64,000 nt of DNA from Carallia brachiata (lineage: Eukaryota > Streptophyta > Magnoliopsida > Malpighiales > Rhizophoraceae), in NCBI GenBank assembly GCA_021464245.1, contig JADCRB010000018.1, positions 2,466,015 through 2,530,014 of the forward strand, given 5' to 3'. The notes beneath the pieces are model-generated. The model worked only from the letters and a program-made list of their open reading frames with translations, did no database searches and had not been told where the DNA came from. Position numbers and translations under genes: made by a program. Every line of letters starts with the position of its first letter. Within the stretch, counting starts at the first letter, position 1. Positions 44,778 through 55,794 of this stretch are shown one piece after another.

Positions 44778-45720
44778 GTTACAGTTATTGTCGTATGCCA
44801 GAAATGGATAGTGCCGCAGAAGGATGATGAAGAAACTACAACAGCTAACGTTGTATCTGTACGTCTCGCGGAGGATGAAGATTGGCGCCAACCAATCATT
44901 GACTATCTACAGCACAGGAAGCTGCCCGAAGATCGTCGTCATAAGATAGAAATTCAACGACGAGCTTCCCACTTCATATATCTCAAGGATGCTCTGTATC
45001 GAAGGTCTTTTGATGGAGTTTTACTTCGCTGCCTAGGCAATGAAGAGGCAAAACAAGCTCTCACTGAAGCACATTCTGGTGTTTGTGGCGGACATCAATC
45101 AGGGCCTAAGTTACACTTTCAGCTTAGAAGGATGGGATACTACTGGCCAACCATGGTACGTGATTCATTTGAGTTTGCTAAAACCTGTCAAGCTTGTCAA
45201 TTTCATGCCAATTACATGCATCAACCACCAGAACCACTTCTCTTGCAAAGTCAGAAATCTAGGTTACAGTTGTTGTCGTATGCCAGAAATGGATAGTGCC
45301 GCAGAAGGATGATGAAGAAACTACAACAGCTAACGCTGTATCTGTACGTCTCGCGGAGGATGAAAATTGGCGCCAACCAATCATTGACTATCTACAGCAC
45401 AGGAAGCTGCCCGAAGATCGTCGTCATAAGATAGAAATTCAACGACGAGCTCCCCGCTTCATATATCTCAAGGATGCTCTGTATCGAAGGTCTTTTGATG
45501 GAGTTTTACTTCGCTGCCTAGGCAATGAAGAGGCAAAACAAGCTCTCGCTGAAGCACATTCTGATGTTTGTGGCGGATATCAATCAGGGCCTAAGTTGCA
45601 CTTTCAGCTTAGAAGGATGGGATACTACTAGCCAACCATGGTACGTGATTCCTTTGAGTTTGCTAAAACCTGTCAAGCTTGTCAATTTCATGCCAATTAC
45701 ATGCATCAACCACCAGAGCC
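44751..45720 (+). repeat. 485-bp tandem duplication in the integrase N-terminus
   Basis: Bases 44751-45235 are repeated at 45236-45720 with about a dozen differences (offset exactly 485, for example the same ATG context at 44811 and 45296). The joints lie in CCACTTCTCTTGC and CCACTGCATCC, sharing CCACT, consistent with unequal exchange at microhomology. Each unit encodes the junction to integrase and the H-H-C-C zinc finger (AEAHSGVCGG-HQSG; TCQACQFHA). Confidence 0.88.
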
Positions 45721-46480
45721 ACTGCATCCAACTGTCTCATCCTGGCCCTTTGAAGCTTGGGGTCTCGACTTAGTGGGGCCCTTGCCAAAGTCATCCCTGG
45801 GTCACCTTTACATCCTCGCAGGAACATACTACTTCTCAAAATGGGCAGAAGCTATTCCACTTAGAGAGGTAAAGAAGGAGCACGTTGCCAATTTCATCCG
45901 GACTCAACTGATATATCACTATGGAGTTCCTCGATTCATCATCACTGATAACGGCAAGCAGTTCTACAATAGGTTGATCGACAAGCTCTGCGAGAAGTTC
46001 AAGTTTAAGCAGTACAAGTCATCCATGTACAATGCCCCGGCTAATGGCTTGGCTGAAGCATTCAACAAGACTTTGTGCAACTTATTGCGGAAGGTAGTCT
46101 CTAAATAAAAAAGAGATTAGCATGACAGAATTCCAGAGGCATTATGGGCGTATCGTACAACTTACCGGACTCCAACACAGGCAACGCCATACTCACTTGT
46201 CTACGGTGTCGAAGCAATACTGCATTTGTAAACACAGATTCCATCTCTCCGCATGGCTGTTCTGGAAGGACTCACATAGGAGGAGAATGCTCGCCTACGT
46301 CTGGATGAGTTAGAAGCCCTCGATGAAAGGAGGTTCGAAGCACAACAACAACTTGAGTGCTACCAAGCCCGACTCACCAACACGTTCCACCGCAGGGTCC
46401 GCCCTCGATCTTTTCAAGTTCGAGACCTTGTTCTTGCAGTACGACGGCCCATCAACATGAAGCATCGGCCTGGTGACAAG
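44790..46480 (+). pseudogene. integrase of element 1, disrupted
   Basis: Two copies of the zinc-finger part are followed by the DDE core: D in GLDLVGPL, D in FIITDNGKQF and E in GLAEAFNKTLCNLL. The C-terminal part is in broken frames (RLRLDELEALDERRFEAQQQ; FQVRDLVLAVRR) to about 46480. The second zinc-finger copy has TAG at about 45629-45631, and a stop follows KVVSK at 46106-46108. It ends at an A-rich tract (46490-46575). Confidence 0.87.
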
Positions 46481-46579
46481 CTTACTTCCAAAAAAGATTC
46501 AAAAAAAAAAGAAATAAAAAAAATCAAAAAATAGAAAAAAATAAGAAGAAAGAAAAAAAATAAAAAAAAAAGTTCGGAA

Positions 46580-46875
46580 GTCCCGATCTGAAAATCCAAG
46601 TGAAAATCCAAACTCGAAAATCCAAACCCAAACACTTGAGCCCAAATGAGAAAACACAAGCCCAACTCAAAAGCCCGAAAACTAAATTCAAATCCAAAAT
46701 CCAAACACTCGACCCAAATCCAAAAATCCAAGTCCAAAACCCAAACACTCGACCCAAATCTAAAAATCCAAGTTTAAAAGCTCAAACACTCGACCCAAAT
46801 CCAATCCAAAAAATTGAAACCCAAAAATCCCAAGTTCCAGACACAAGTCCAAAACCCAAGTTCAAAATCCAATCC
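46580..46875 (+). repeat. CCAAATCCAAAA degenerate tandem block
   Basis: Repeats of AATCCAAACCCAAACACTCG type, alternating about 20 and 40 bp. The same style of sequence appears at 41870-42050 in this element and, on the minus strand, at 58790-59115 in element 2. In each case it lies just before a TATA-bearing block. Confidence 0.7.
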
Positions 46876-46894
46876 AACTCCTGGTCCGCATGAG

Positions 46895-46926
46895 TATAAA
46901 CTGTGAACGGCCCAAAAATATAAAAG
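46895..46926 (+). promoter_or_regulatory. candidate internal promoter of the homeobox ORF, element 1
   Basis: Two TATA boxes, GAGTATAAACTGTGAA (46892-46907) and CCCAAAAATATAAAAG (46911-46926), lie 95-120 bp before the ATG at 47014. The same two boxes with the same spacing precede the homeobox ORF of element 2 (58384-58416, minus strand). Conservation between otherwise diverged copies suggests that this region is functional. Confidence 0.6.
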
Positions 46927-47013
46927 CGACGGAGGGTTTGAGTCTGAAACCCAGCATCAGTCTCAACCGATCTTCACCATATACCAGACCTTTGCTCCTC
47001 TGCCACAAGAAAG

Positions 47014-47640
47014 ATGGAACCAGTTGCAGAACCTCAAGACAAGGGAGAAGAAAGGTCACCCCACACAAGGTGGCAACCAACCATGGCACAACTGCAAATT
47101 TTGGAGGAAGTCTTCCACAACAATAAAGGTATTATTCCTAATGCATCTCAGATTTACCAACTTGTCTCGCGATTTCGCCCGCTCGGGGCAATCGAAGGAA
47201 AAAATGTGTTTTATTGGTTTCAGAATCGGAGAAGCAAGAAGAAACCAGCACTGAGAGCTGCTTTTTCCAAAGAACAGTCTGCCGTTCTGATAGTAGATCC
47301 CACTAGTACAACTTCGCCCTCAAATGAAGTAGCTCCGAGTTTTATTACTGCAATGGTCTCTTCAGGCTATAACGATCAAAGTCGTAGCCTGTGGGAGCAT
47401 GCGTACTGGTCCTGGTGGTCTTACGGAGTCAGTCAAGGGTTCATTCCTCCTAAGTACTTAAGTTCATGAGGGACTTTTATAGCAGAAGGAAGTCATTCCG
47501 GCGAAACTTTACCTCTCTTCCCAGAATATTCCAGGAGCATCAACCAGCCGGGAGGCTCCAACGACGTCAACATCATCGGCCCACCAGACGAGGCCGAGCT
47601 TGACTTGGAACTGCGCCTCGGGCCCCGCCAGGACAGTTGA
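47014..47640 (+). pseudogene. WUSCHEL-type homeobox (WOX) ORF inside gypsy element 1
   Basis: A 209-codon frame with one stop (TGA, codon 152, 47467-47469). Residues about 18-79 form a WOX homeodomain: TRWQPTMAQLQILEEVF, then SQIYQLVSRFRPLGAIEGKN, then VFYWFQNRRSKKK, with the W-F-x-N recognition-helix core. After the stop, the same frame contains the WUS-box TLPLFP (165-170) and the EAR-like LDLELRL (196-202), both in the positions seen in WUS-clade proteins. A middle block, SLWEHAYWSWWSYGVSQGF, is unlike known WOX proteins but nearly identical in element 2. The first 151 codons, including the full homeodomain, are open. WOX proteins are nuclear regulators of stem-cell identity; a truncated product could bind DNA without the repression motifs. 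No introns are present, consistent with capture from an mRNA. Clade assignment within WOX is tentative. Confidence 0.88.
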
Positions 47641-48557
47641 CAAGATAAAGTGCAACGACTTTTGCAGCACACGACAACGATTTCTGCAGCACACGACAAC
47701 GACTTCTGCAACACACGGTAACGACTTTCGTAACCCGCGTCAGCCACTGCCTCTTTTGTCTCTTATACGGGAAAGAGACGTCGATGACCCTACGTACCTT
47801 CCTTTTGACTTTTCAAAAAAAAAAAAAGTCTTTATTATATGCATAGATATCATACATGCCCGAGTTGTAATACTCACCCCTCAGCTCTTCTTTTTCTCAA
47901 AAAGAAAATGGCTTGTCTCTGCACTTGTTTCAGAAAATTCTTTGATCAAGAAGTTGGAGGCGCACGAGTTAAGAAAAGAAGAAGTAGTCCTTCTTGAGGG
48001 ATCCCTAAAAGCCCTCGAAACTTAGTCTCAAACACTATCGGTGTCATGGAGTTCCAACTACTCTCCTTAGTTCACATCTACCACAGAGGGATGAGAAGCT
48101 GCAATCATCCTAATCTTCCTTTGGATGCAGCGACGTACAGGGAAGTTTCAACTACTCTCCTTACGTCGGAGCAGACTCGGGAATCATCACGATAGTCAGT
48201 CTCTCTGTGTGCCGGTCTTGAAGTTCTAAGGTGTTGGGCCTTCCTCTTGGAGAGATTCAAGTTCTTTGCATACCGGATCATCCTCACCGGAGCTTTGGAA
48301 TTTTAAAGAATCTTTGCTAGCCTTTGCGAGCTATGGAAGTTCAACATTACCTGGAGCCAAGGCTTCAATTTCTATATTCGCTGGGCTGCTAACGTCCTCA
48401 AGATCGTATCGGATTCCTATTGCGATCCAACAACAGCATGCATAGTCAGAGTTAGAAGACTTCAACATTCAATGTTCATCAGAACATCTCAAATTTCAAC
48501 ATGAACTTCAAGATTCGGTTCGGATCACGTCTATAAAGTTCTTCCTTACCGACCCTT
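47640..48557 (+). other. element 1 tail, between homeobox ORF and 3' LTR
   Basis: Starts with three to four 24-bp units CGACTTYTGCAGCACACGACAA (47648-47725). Element 2 has a related stretch (57300-57680, minus strand) including CACGAGTTAAG.AGAAGAAG and CTCGAAACTTAGTCTCA-like text. It also has CGACGTA(C/A)..GGGAAGTT motifs. No protein recognised. Confidence 0.55.
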
Positions 48558-48571
48558 GAAGTGGGGGCATT
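48558..48571 (+). other. polypurine tract of element 1
   Basis: GAAGTGGGGGCATT directly precedes the 3' LTR (TGTAAAAGG). The identical 14-mer precedes the 3' LTR of element 2 on the minus strand. Confidence 0.8.
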
Positions 48572-49367
48572 TGTAAAAGGAAAAAAAAAAGGGTTGACTA
48601 TTGTGGTCGGCAATTGCCGACTACAGTAGCCACCAACTGCACAGTTGGTGGCTTTAATTTTTTTCTTTTCACACAATATTTTCACATTGAAAGGAGTCTT
48701 ATAAATAGGCCCTTACTCTCCAATTCAAAACAAATTCAGCAAATCCATAAACAGAAAAATCCAGAGAATTTGTGAGAAAAAGAAAATTTTGAAAATCTCT
48801 CAAGAAAATTTCTTCTTTTCTTACGTGTTTTCACTCTGCAGTATACTCTGCTAACTTCTTTTTGAGAGATATTTCAAGGGTAAGCTTCAAAAAATTTGCT
48901 GTTTCCATTTCTAAGGTTATTTTTTGGTTTATATTCTCTGATCGCTTTAGATATGAATTTATGAAAATATAGATCTAAAAATATCAAATTATTACAAATC
49001 AGGCTGAGATCAAACCTCATACGGCCCTCAGCAAAGTCCAGGTAACTCATCAGAGAACAAGTCCCTTCGACCCTCGGTGAAATTAAGCTAGATCGGCTAA
49101 GATCAGGTTTCTACGGTTCTTAACCGTAGCCTAAACGTCCAAATCAGATTTAGTTTCAGTCTACCCAGTTCAGGAAAAAACTGTAGAAATTATTTCTGTC
49201 AAGATCAAACTCGTGCAGCCCTTAACAGAGTCAAAAAAGGAACATTAATCGGAGGAATCACGAAAATCAACCTCACGTAAATTTTTTTTATTTTACATTT
49301 TTATTTATAATTTAATTTTTTGTATTTTTGAATTTAATTATTTTAAACTCGAAATTTACCTGTTACA
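48572..49367 (+). repeat. 3' LTR of gypsy element 1
   Basis: Begins TGTAAAAGG and ends GTTACA. It matches the 5' LTR along its length; the extra length is mostly an A-run near the start. It is followed by TSD AATAG. Confidence 0.92.
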
Positions 49368-49372
49368 AATAG

Positions 49373-49570
49373 GGTGTCGATGACATATTCCAAGGCTTGC
49401 AGGATCGATTATGGCGACCAAATGAATCTAGGATAAACAAAATTGTGTTCACAGGAAAGAACTTGGATCAACAGGAAATTGAAAGTGCTTCAAAGCCAGC
49501 TGACTTTGATTTGCGAATAGGATGTGTTTTTAAGTTAAAGCCTTTTTTCTGTGACTCAGCCAAATATTGA
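49373..49570 (+). pseudogene. last exon of a CobW-like GTPase gene, copy A, cut off by element 1
   Basis: Reads GVDDIFQGLQDRLWRPNESR, then INKIVFTGKNLDQQEIE, the C-terminal end of plant CobW/COG0523 metallochaperone-like GTPases (Arabidopsis AT1G15730 ends with a similar segment). A frame change after QEIES moves the end to a later TGA (49568-49570) instead of the usual GFKACL-stop seen in copy B. The splice acceptor AATAG belongs to the target duplication of element 1, and upstream coding exons are now 9 kb away and eroded. The GTP-binding domain is not in the window. Confidence 0.8.
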
Positions 49571-52500
49571 CTGTTTATTGAATATGGCTACATTACCAGC
49601 ATTTTACTGTAACCAAAAAAAAAAGAAAAAATAAGCAAATAAGAGCAACCAACATTGGCGAATTAAGTTGCTCTAATGGGATCGACGATGGAATTTTTTT
49701 TGGCTTATGCGTTTATCTTTTTATTATATAATTTTCTTTAATGATGGTAGTTTTCTAACTTCAAGGCCTTTTTTTTTTCTTTTGGCAAATTGCTCCCTCT
49801 TTTTTTCTTTTGTCTTTCAAATGGCTATCTTATGGTCTTGAAATGTAAGAGAAATCATTTCAAATCAGTCTACAACGAAGAAAAAAAAAAAAGGAAAGAA
49901 ATCATTGCAATCATGCAACTCATACCACATATCATGGCAATCACAACCATCGTTTAGTTCTTGCGTTATTTAAGTGAAAAATTTCTGCATTGTTGGCTTT
50001 CATGCACTGCATTAATATAAACAGGATACACATGGTTATTTATAATTGCATTGTTAAAGCAATTTAGCTTAGAAGATATGGATCTCATATAATAAATTGT
50101 TGCTAGTAGGAGAAAAATTATTCTAATCTATTAGAGGAAATTAATCAGAAAAATATGCTAAAATTTATTCTTTTTTATGACTGATTTCACTATTGTTGGC
50201 ATTGATCAAGGTAAAAACTAGAACACTTCTTAGGCTTGTATTGCCAGTAACATGTAACGAGTCAAAATCATGAATGATAGGCGCTTTTGCAATTAGAGGT
50301 ATGGTTATGCGAAGAAATATAGAAAATAACGTTTTATCTCATCCGATCAAATATTTAGAGTTGAATCAACTGAGTCAGTAATTGATCAATTTACAGACTT
50401 GGACTCCATTAGTGCAAATTGCGGTGATGGCAAAATAAATTTATTGTTTATATATCTATCGATAACATTATTTAGTAAATTGGTACAAGCTTATCAGTTG
50501 TGACGACATATTATCAACCATCTGATGAGAAGATCCAAATTTAGAATATGAATTTTTGTAACTATTACAAGTAGGACCAAACTATTTCGGATTAAAACTT
50601 ATTGTTTTACACCATATCATTTATAAAGGAGTCATTCTCAGGGCGGAACTAGACTAAACTAGACTAAAAATTGTTGTTCAAGTGTGTCCATCTTGTCTAA
50701 GTTCAGGCCAAAATCGGTGTGTCTGATTGGTCCATCGCTAGTGTAAGTAATAATAGGCGATAAGACTGAAAATATGACTAACCATGGCTTGAACAGATTT
50801 AGCTTGGGCCTTATTGTCATTTTGTCTTGTTAAAAAATTGGTAGCAACTTCTTGTGTAGTTTTATGAGACTTTTTTTTAATTATAAATAGTCATTGCCTT
50901 GCACTTTGTATTCAAAGTTTGTGTTTCACTTTTAACCAATTTTTTATTTTTTCTTGTTAATATTGATATGAAACTAAATTTAAACAAGAAATAAAATAAG
51001 TGAAGGTATATTAATATACAGCAGTCAGTGTAGTTCATAGTTGCGCCAAAAGTGTTGCTTGACATGGTAAATTGTAATTGCGAAAGGAGAAAAAGACAAA
51101 CTTTCTTAGGATACGATTATAATTTATCATTCACGGAGAGAATGAGTCGATCAAGTAACAATCTTAAGCCTGCATCAAGCTTTTGCTCACCGAATAAAAT
51201 TGTTTGTAATAGTAAATATTGTGGTGGCTAAAAGAACAAAGATGATAACAACAATTCCTTGGTTCCTTTTCAATGGACTATTGCTTCGTGAAAAGTAAGA
51301 AAATGAAGAAAGAAAAATCATTGCGGTGGCAGATTCAAGCTATTATTCTTAGAGAAAGTTTTCTTTATTTTTCTCGAGTTTTGTTTGAGGGAAAGCGTTC
51401 TTACGTTATGCCAACAATATTTATGTCTAAATTGCTTTTGTTGGTGATGATTAATGCATCCCAATGCCAGAAAATCATGACGAGATTATGCAAATGGGAA
51501 ATATAAACCCATTTCATAAGTTAGTTCCTAAAGTAGTTAGGTGAAATCTACTTTGAATATTATATATTCATGCATTCCATAGTTAGGGAATGGTCATGCT
51601 TTGAATATAAAAGTTGAAAATATAAACTTTGGTAACCGAAGCCATCCATTGTCGGTGGGAAAAAAATTTATGTAAAATAGATTACCACATATCTTTGTTA
51701 GTAGAAAATAAACCAATAAATTATAATTATGTATTGGAGGAAATTAAGGTTCAAAATTCAATTAAAATCATTCAAGCAAGTTAGTTTCTTAATTACCAAA
51801 ATATGGTTCAAATGGGAGAGTCATTTTTTTAGCTGATAATGTTGGCTCTATAGAGTCTTTAATAGGAAATCATCAAAGCAAATTTTGCAACCTCATGCAA
51901 AAGCTGCGACTAACAACTAACAAAACAGAAATAGGCTCTCTTCAATACAAATAAGGTGGCACCAATACAAATTGTTCCTAATGATACTAAACTAGTAAAA
52001 ACATAAAGATACCCAAATCACATTACATTGTTAGAAACCATATAAAAGATCTATATGTATTCAACTTCAAAGTCATTTTCCACTGAAAAACACTTTGTAA
52101 TTTTAAACTACAACTAAAATAATTGAAGATTAAGAAAATTTGAAATGGTTGATTTGACAGTCAGTGGACCAATTTTGAGTAGTCATAACTTTTGTGCTAA
52201 TAGGACTAATTATAAAAAGTTTTAGCACCAAATTTTTTTGTTGTTTTAGTGTTGAGAGGTTCTTAAGGTTTAGTACATTATTATACTAATTTTAACCATT
52301 AATATGCTCATTTCATTTGATTATCAGCATTTGCACAATTGTAAAACATTCTTATAGACTTTGGTGGAGATTCAATTATTGTTAGAAATATAAAAAGTTT
52401 AATATACAAATATATTATGAAATTGCATAACTTTACAAATTTAGCCGAACTGTCGAAAAGTACTGGATAGTATTTACAGAATTTTTTCGCAGCAAATTGA

Positions 52501-53880
52501 GGACACTTTAATTTTTTTTCTAAATGGAATCCGATTCACCTACGCCAAAGCTAAGGGCTTGTATCTTGTATTGGTTACCTTTATCAAAGGCATGTCGCTT
52601 ACAGGTCATCGGATTAGATAGATCTATTAGATAAAATGTCATTGTGATAGATTTATTACCCCAAAAAAGTCTATGAAATGCCAAACTTCTACTTTTTAAA
52701 GGTCTTATTATAATTGTGAAAATACGAAAAGTTTAGCATATCTTCCCATATTAATCCTATATCAAATCTAATGTTTTCTCAGCTTATTCATGTAATTGTT
52801 TTGTTAGCTACACTCAATGTGGTTCTTCCCCAATGTAATATATGGGATGTTTACTCAACAATTTTTCAATTCTCTCCACCACTTCTCTGTGAACTTCAAA
52901 CAAACAATGGTAATTGCGCAAAGAATTGAGACATGATGTATGGAGAGATATTTCTACTTCCATAATTTCAATCTAGCCTCCACACGCCCAACAATCGGGT
53001 TTCATAACTCTTTGGTTCTTGCATACCCAAGCATTGAATAGGTAACTCACCCTCCGTGCACCCCCAAAAATTAGCCTTGTACGTTCTGAAGCATTGGAGT
53101 GTCTACTCGGATATCCGCGATAACATATTCTTAATTGATCTTTATGCTCAAACAACGCTGGAAGCAAATCAAAATGGTTCCGATTCATTGTACCATCGTC
53201 ATTACTCAACTTGTTTAAGAAAGTTGTCAAAATATTATCAGCGTAGAAAAGCTTTGGCTCTTGCCATGTTCGGTTTTCTGCCTTCTCATGGAATAAGGAA
53301 TTGCACCATACTATATATATTATGTTACGAAGATGATGTGTGAACTCTTTGCAGAAACAGGCTTCTTAAGATGGAGAATCAAATGCATTAATTTACTAGA
53401 GTCTTCATTATTGTGTTGTTATAATGTCATCCTACAAATATTCGCATAATCATCTGCATCATACGGTTGTTTGTTTCACGGGATATAGTAACTGCAACGT
53501 AACTTTGTCTTCCAGGGAACTTATTTGTTGATGGAAAATGATTTTTGTATTTTGAACATTAAAAATGGAAACTTTTTGAACTATACATACTATTTAACTC
53601 TATTTAGATAGGATTTAATTGCTAAATGGATTGCCTATCTGAAACTGGTTTAACCAAGTGCTTGTGGAGCAAAAAATGTGATTAAACGTATCTCTACTTC
53701 AGAACATGCTTTAATCTCCTACTCCATCATAAAACGAAATCCAGTTTTGTCCATACTTTATGCTGGATTTTCATTCCTATAGAAAACCAAAAAGCAATTC
53801 ACGGTTTTTTTTCCCCCTAGTGTTCGTGATTTTAAAGTTGAGAATTTTTTTGGGTTTTATGTTCATACTTACCATGTTTT
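49571..53880. other. duplicated CobW 3' flank (copy A) and intergenic DNA
   Basis: 49571 to about 51650 is a diverged duplicate of 54054-55794 plus 61748-62310. Beyond 51650 the sequence is unique and AT-rich. A minus-strand frame at 52973-53230 (85 aa, ending CWACGG) contains a good donor site but has no family I recognise. No other gene seen. Confidence 0.55.
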
Positions 53881-53916
53881 TTTTTCGGGTTTTCTTGCCA
53901 TTTATTTTATTTACAG

Positions 53917-54053
53917 CATGTTAATGACATATTCAAGGATCGCCGGATCAATTTTAGGAACCAGATGAAACTAGGATAAACAAGATTGTGTTCGCAGGAA
54001 ACAACTTGGATCAACAAGAAATTGAAATGGGTTTCAAAGCCTGCTTACTGTGA
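53917..54053 (+). pseudogene. last exon of a CobW-like gene, copy B, with indels
   Basis: After a normal acceptor (ATTTTATTTACAG) it encodes H-V-N-D-I-F, then TRINKIVFAGNNLDQQEIE and MGFKACLL-stop in the proper C-terminal order. One base is missing in TTCAAGG and the D-Q-F-W-R part is garbled around 53952-53975, so the frame is broken. The end matches the family better than copy A. Confidence 0.75.
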
Positions 54054-55789
54054 TTTGCTGATAGGATGTGTTTTAAGTTGAAGCCTTTTTCTGTCTCAGA
54101 CAAATGTTGACTGTTCATTGAACATTGCTACGTTGCCAGCATTTTACTGCAAAATAAATAAATAAATAGATAAGAGCAGCCAATTTTGATGGATTTAGTT
54201 GCTCTAAACGAATCGACAATGAAATTTTTTTGGGGAAACACTAATGCCTTTTTTATTTTTTACCTCTTTGTTTTTTCTTACTTGACAGTGGTTTTCCCGT
54301 TCACGGCCATTGTTCTTTTCCTTTGGCAAATTGCTCAATTTCTTTTCAATTGCCTATTCCATGATCTTCAAGTGTTAAGGAAAAGGTAGACAGAGAGATC
54401 GTTTCAAATCAGGAAAAGTGAAAAAAAAAAAAAAAATCGCAATCGCAACATGACAATTACTCCCATTAATTACTTCCTGTATTATTTGCGTAGAAATTTG
54501 CTTCATTATTGACGTTCATGCATCTTGAATACAGAAAAGTTCATGTTATAAATATGAAATTCATTATTATAAACATGATATACATAGTTGCTCAAAATTG
54601 CATTGTTTTTTTGGGTCTTCCCTTAGTATCCGGTATATTTCATTGGGTCCCCGACTAATCTGATTCGAGTACTGTCGGGTCCATATTAAGGCCTATACGA
54701 GATCTCATGATTTTAACAAATTGTTAATAGCATGAGAGAAGACATCGTGATGTATTGGAGTAAATTAAAAAGTAAAATGTTCTTGAACTTATTATTGTGT
54801 AAAACTAATATCATTATTGTTGGTTGCATACTTGGAGTAACTTCGATAAAGAAGATTATAAAAATTTGTGATCTAAGATGCAATGAAACCTTATTGTTGC
54901 AAGTATTATGAAAAAGTATTTCAAGTACTCAAAACAAATACGAGTACTATCAAAATGAGGTGTAAATCTTGTGACCTGTGGCACAATGCGACAATTACTA
55001 CAAATAGCATAAATAAATGGAAGTGTCATGAAGAATGATGTGGAATGAATGTTGAATAATTTGAAAATGTAGTTCTGGATATATGGAGAAATATAGAAAA
55101 TAATATTTTATCTTATCCCACCAAATATTTAGAATTGAATCGATTTAATAGACGCTGAGACCTGACTAACCCACAAGCATGATTAGATTTAGCTTGGGCC
55201 TTATTGTTATTATATCTAGGATTCCATTAAGTGGCCAAAAGAATTTGTCAAAAAAATTTCTATAATGCTATTATGTGGATTTATTATGTAACTGTATTGA
55301 TTACAAATGTAATAAAAAAATAAAAAAATAATTATTTTTTCATCGCACAATAAATTTATATAGTTACAAATAATTTTTAATTGATTACATTTTAAAAATT
55401 CTTCTAAATATTTTGCTCCGGACAAAAACTTTTCTGCTTATATCTATTATAAGTTTTGGTCAAAAACTTGTCCTTGTAGTACAATGAGAAAACTTGTAGT
55501 CATTGGCTTGCGCTTTGTGTGCATATATTGTGTTTTCATTTCAAATCAATCTTGATTGTTTTTGTGTTAATATTAATATGAAACTAAATTCGACAAGAAA
55601 TTGATAGTTGAAGGTATGCTAATGTACAGTAGTCATTGTAATTCATCCTTTTGGAAATGGTGTAGATTGAAATGGTGAAACAGTAAAAGATATAATCTTT
55701 CTTAGGATACGATAATAATTTATCATGCTAAAAGAATATGAATTGATCAATTAAGAATCTACAATTGCTTCGTCCCTTTTTCAATGGAT
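54054..55789. other. duplicated CobW 3' flank, copy B (left part)
   Basis: Noncoding. It aligns by eye to 49571-51280, for example AGCAGCCAATTTTGATGGATTTAGTTGC against AGCAACCAACATTGGCGAATTAAGTTGC. It differs by a SINE fragment insertion at 54605-54700. Confidence 0.6.
54605..54700 (-). mobile_element. SINE 3' fragment, present only in copy B
   Basis: On the minus strand it reads TACTCGAATCAGATTAGTCG, then GGATACTAAGGGAAGACCC and A7. This resembles the 3' end of the complete SINE at 63409-63607 (TACTCGGATCGGTCTAAATTAGTC..AATACTGGGCGGTCTCAGAC then poly(A)). Copy A lacks it. Confidence 0.5.
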
Positions 55790-55794
55790 TATTA

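Larger units (their letters stand above)
40125..49367 (+). mobile_element. Ty3/gypsy (Tat-type) LTR retrotransposon, element 1, carrying a WOX homeobox ORF
   Basis: Order: 5' LTR, primer site, short 5' ORF, repeat block with seven TATA boxes, pol (reverse transcriptase, RNase H, second RNase H, integrase), CCAAA repeat block, homeobox ORF, unassigned tail, polypurine tract, 3' LTR; TSD AATAG. Two RNase H domains one after the other are the hallmark of the Tat/Ogre branch of plant gypsy elements. Gag is nearly absent and pol has several frameshifts and stops, so the copy is dead. It split the last exon of a CobW-like gene from its upstream part. Confidence 0.92.

Noticed and set aside
52973..53230. 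85-codon minus-strand frame ending CWACGG
   Set aside because: Contains a possible donor site but no recognisable family, start context or partner exon; left unannotated as a gene.
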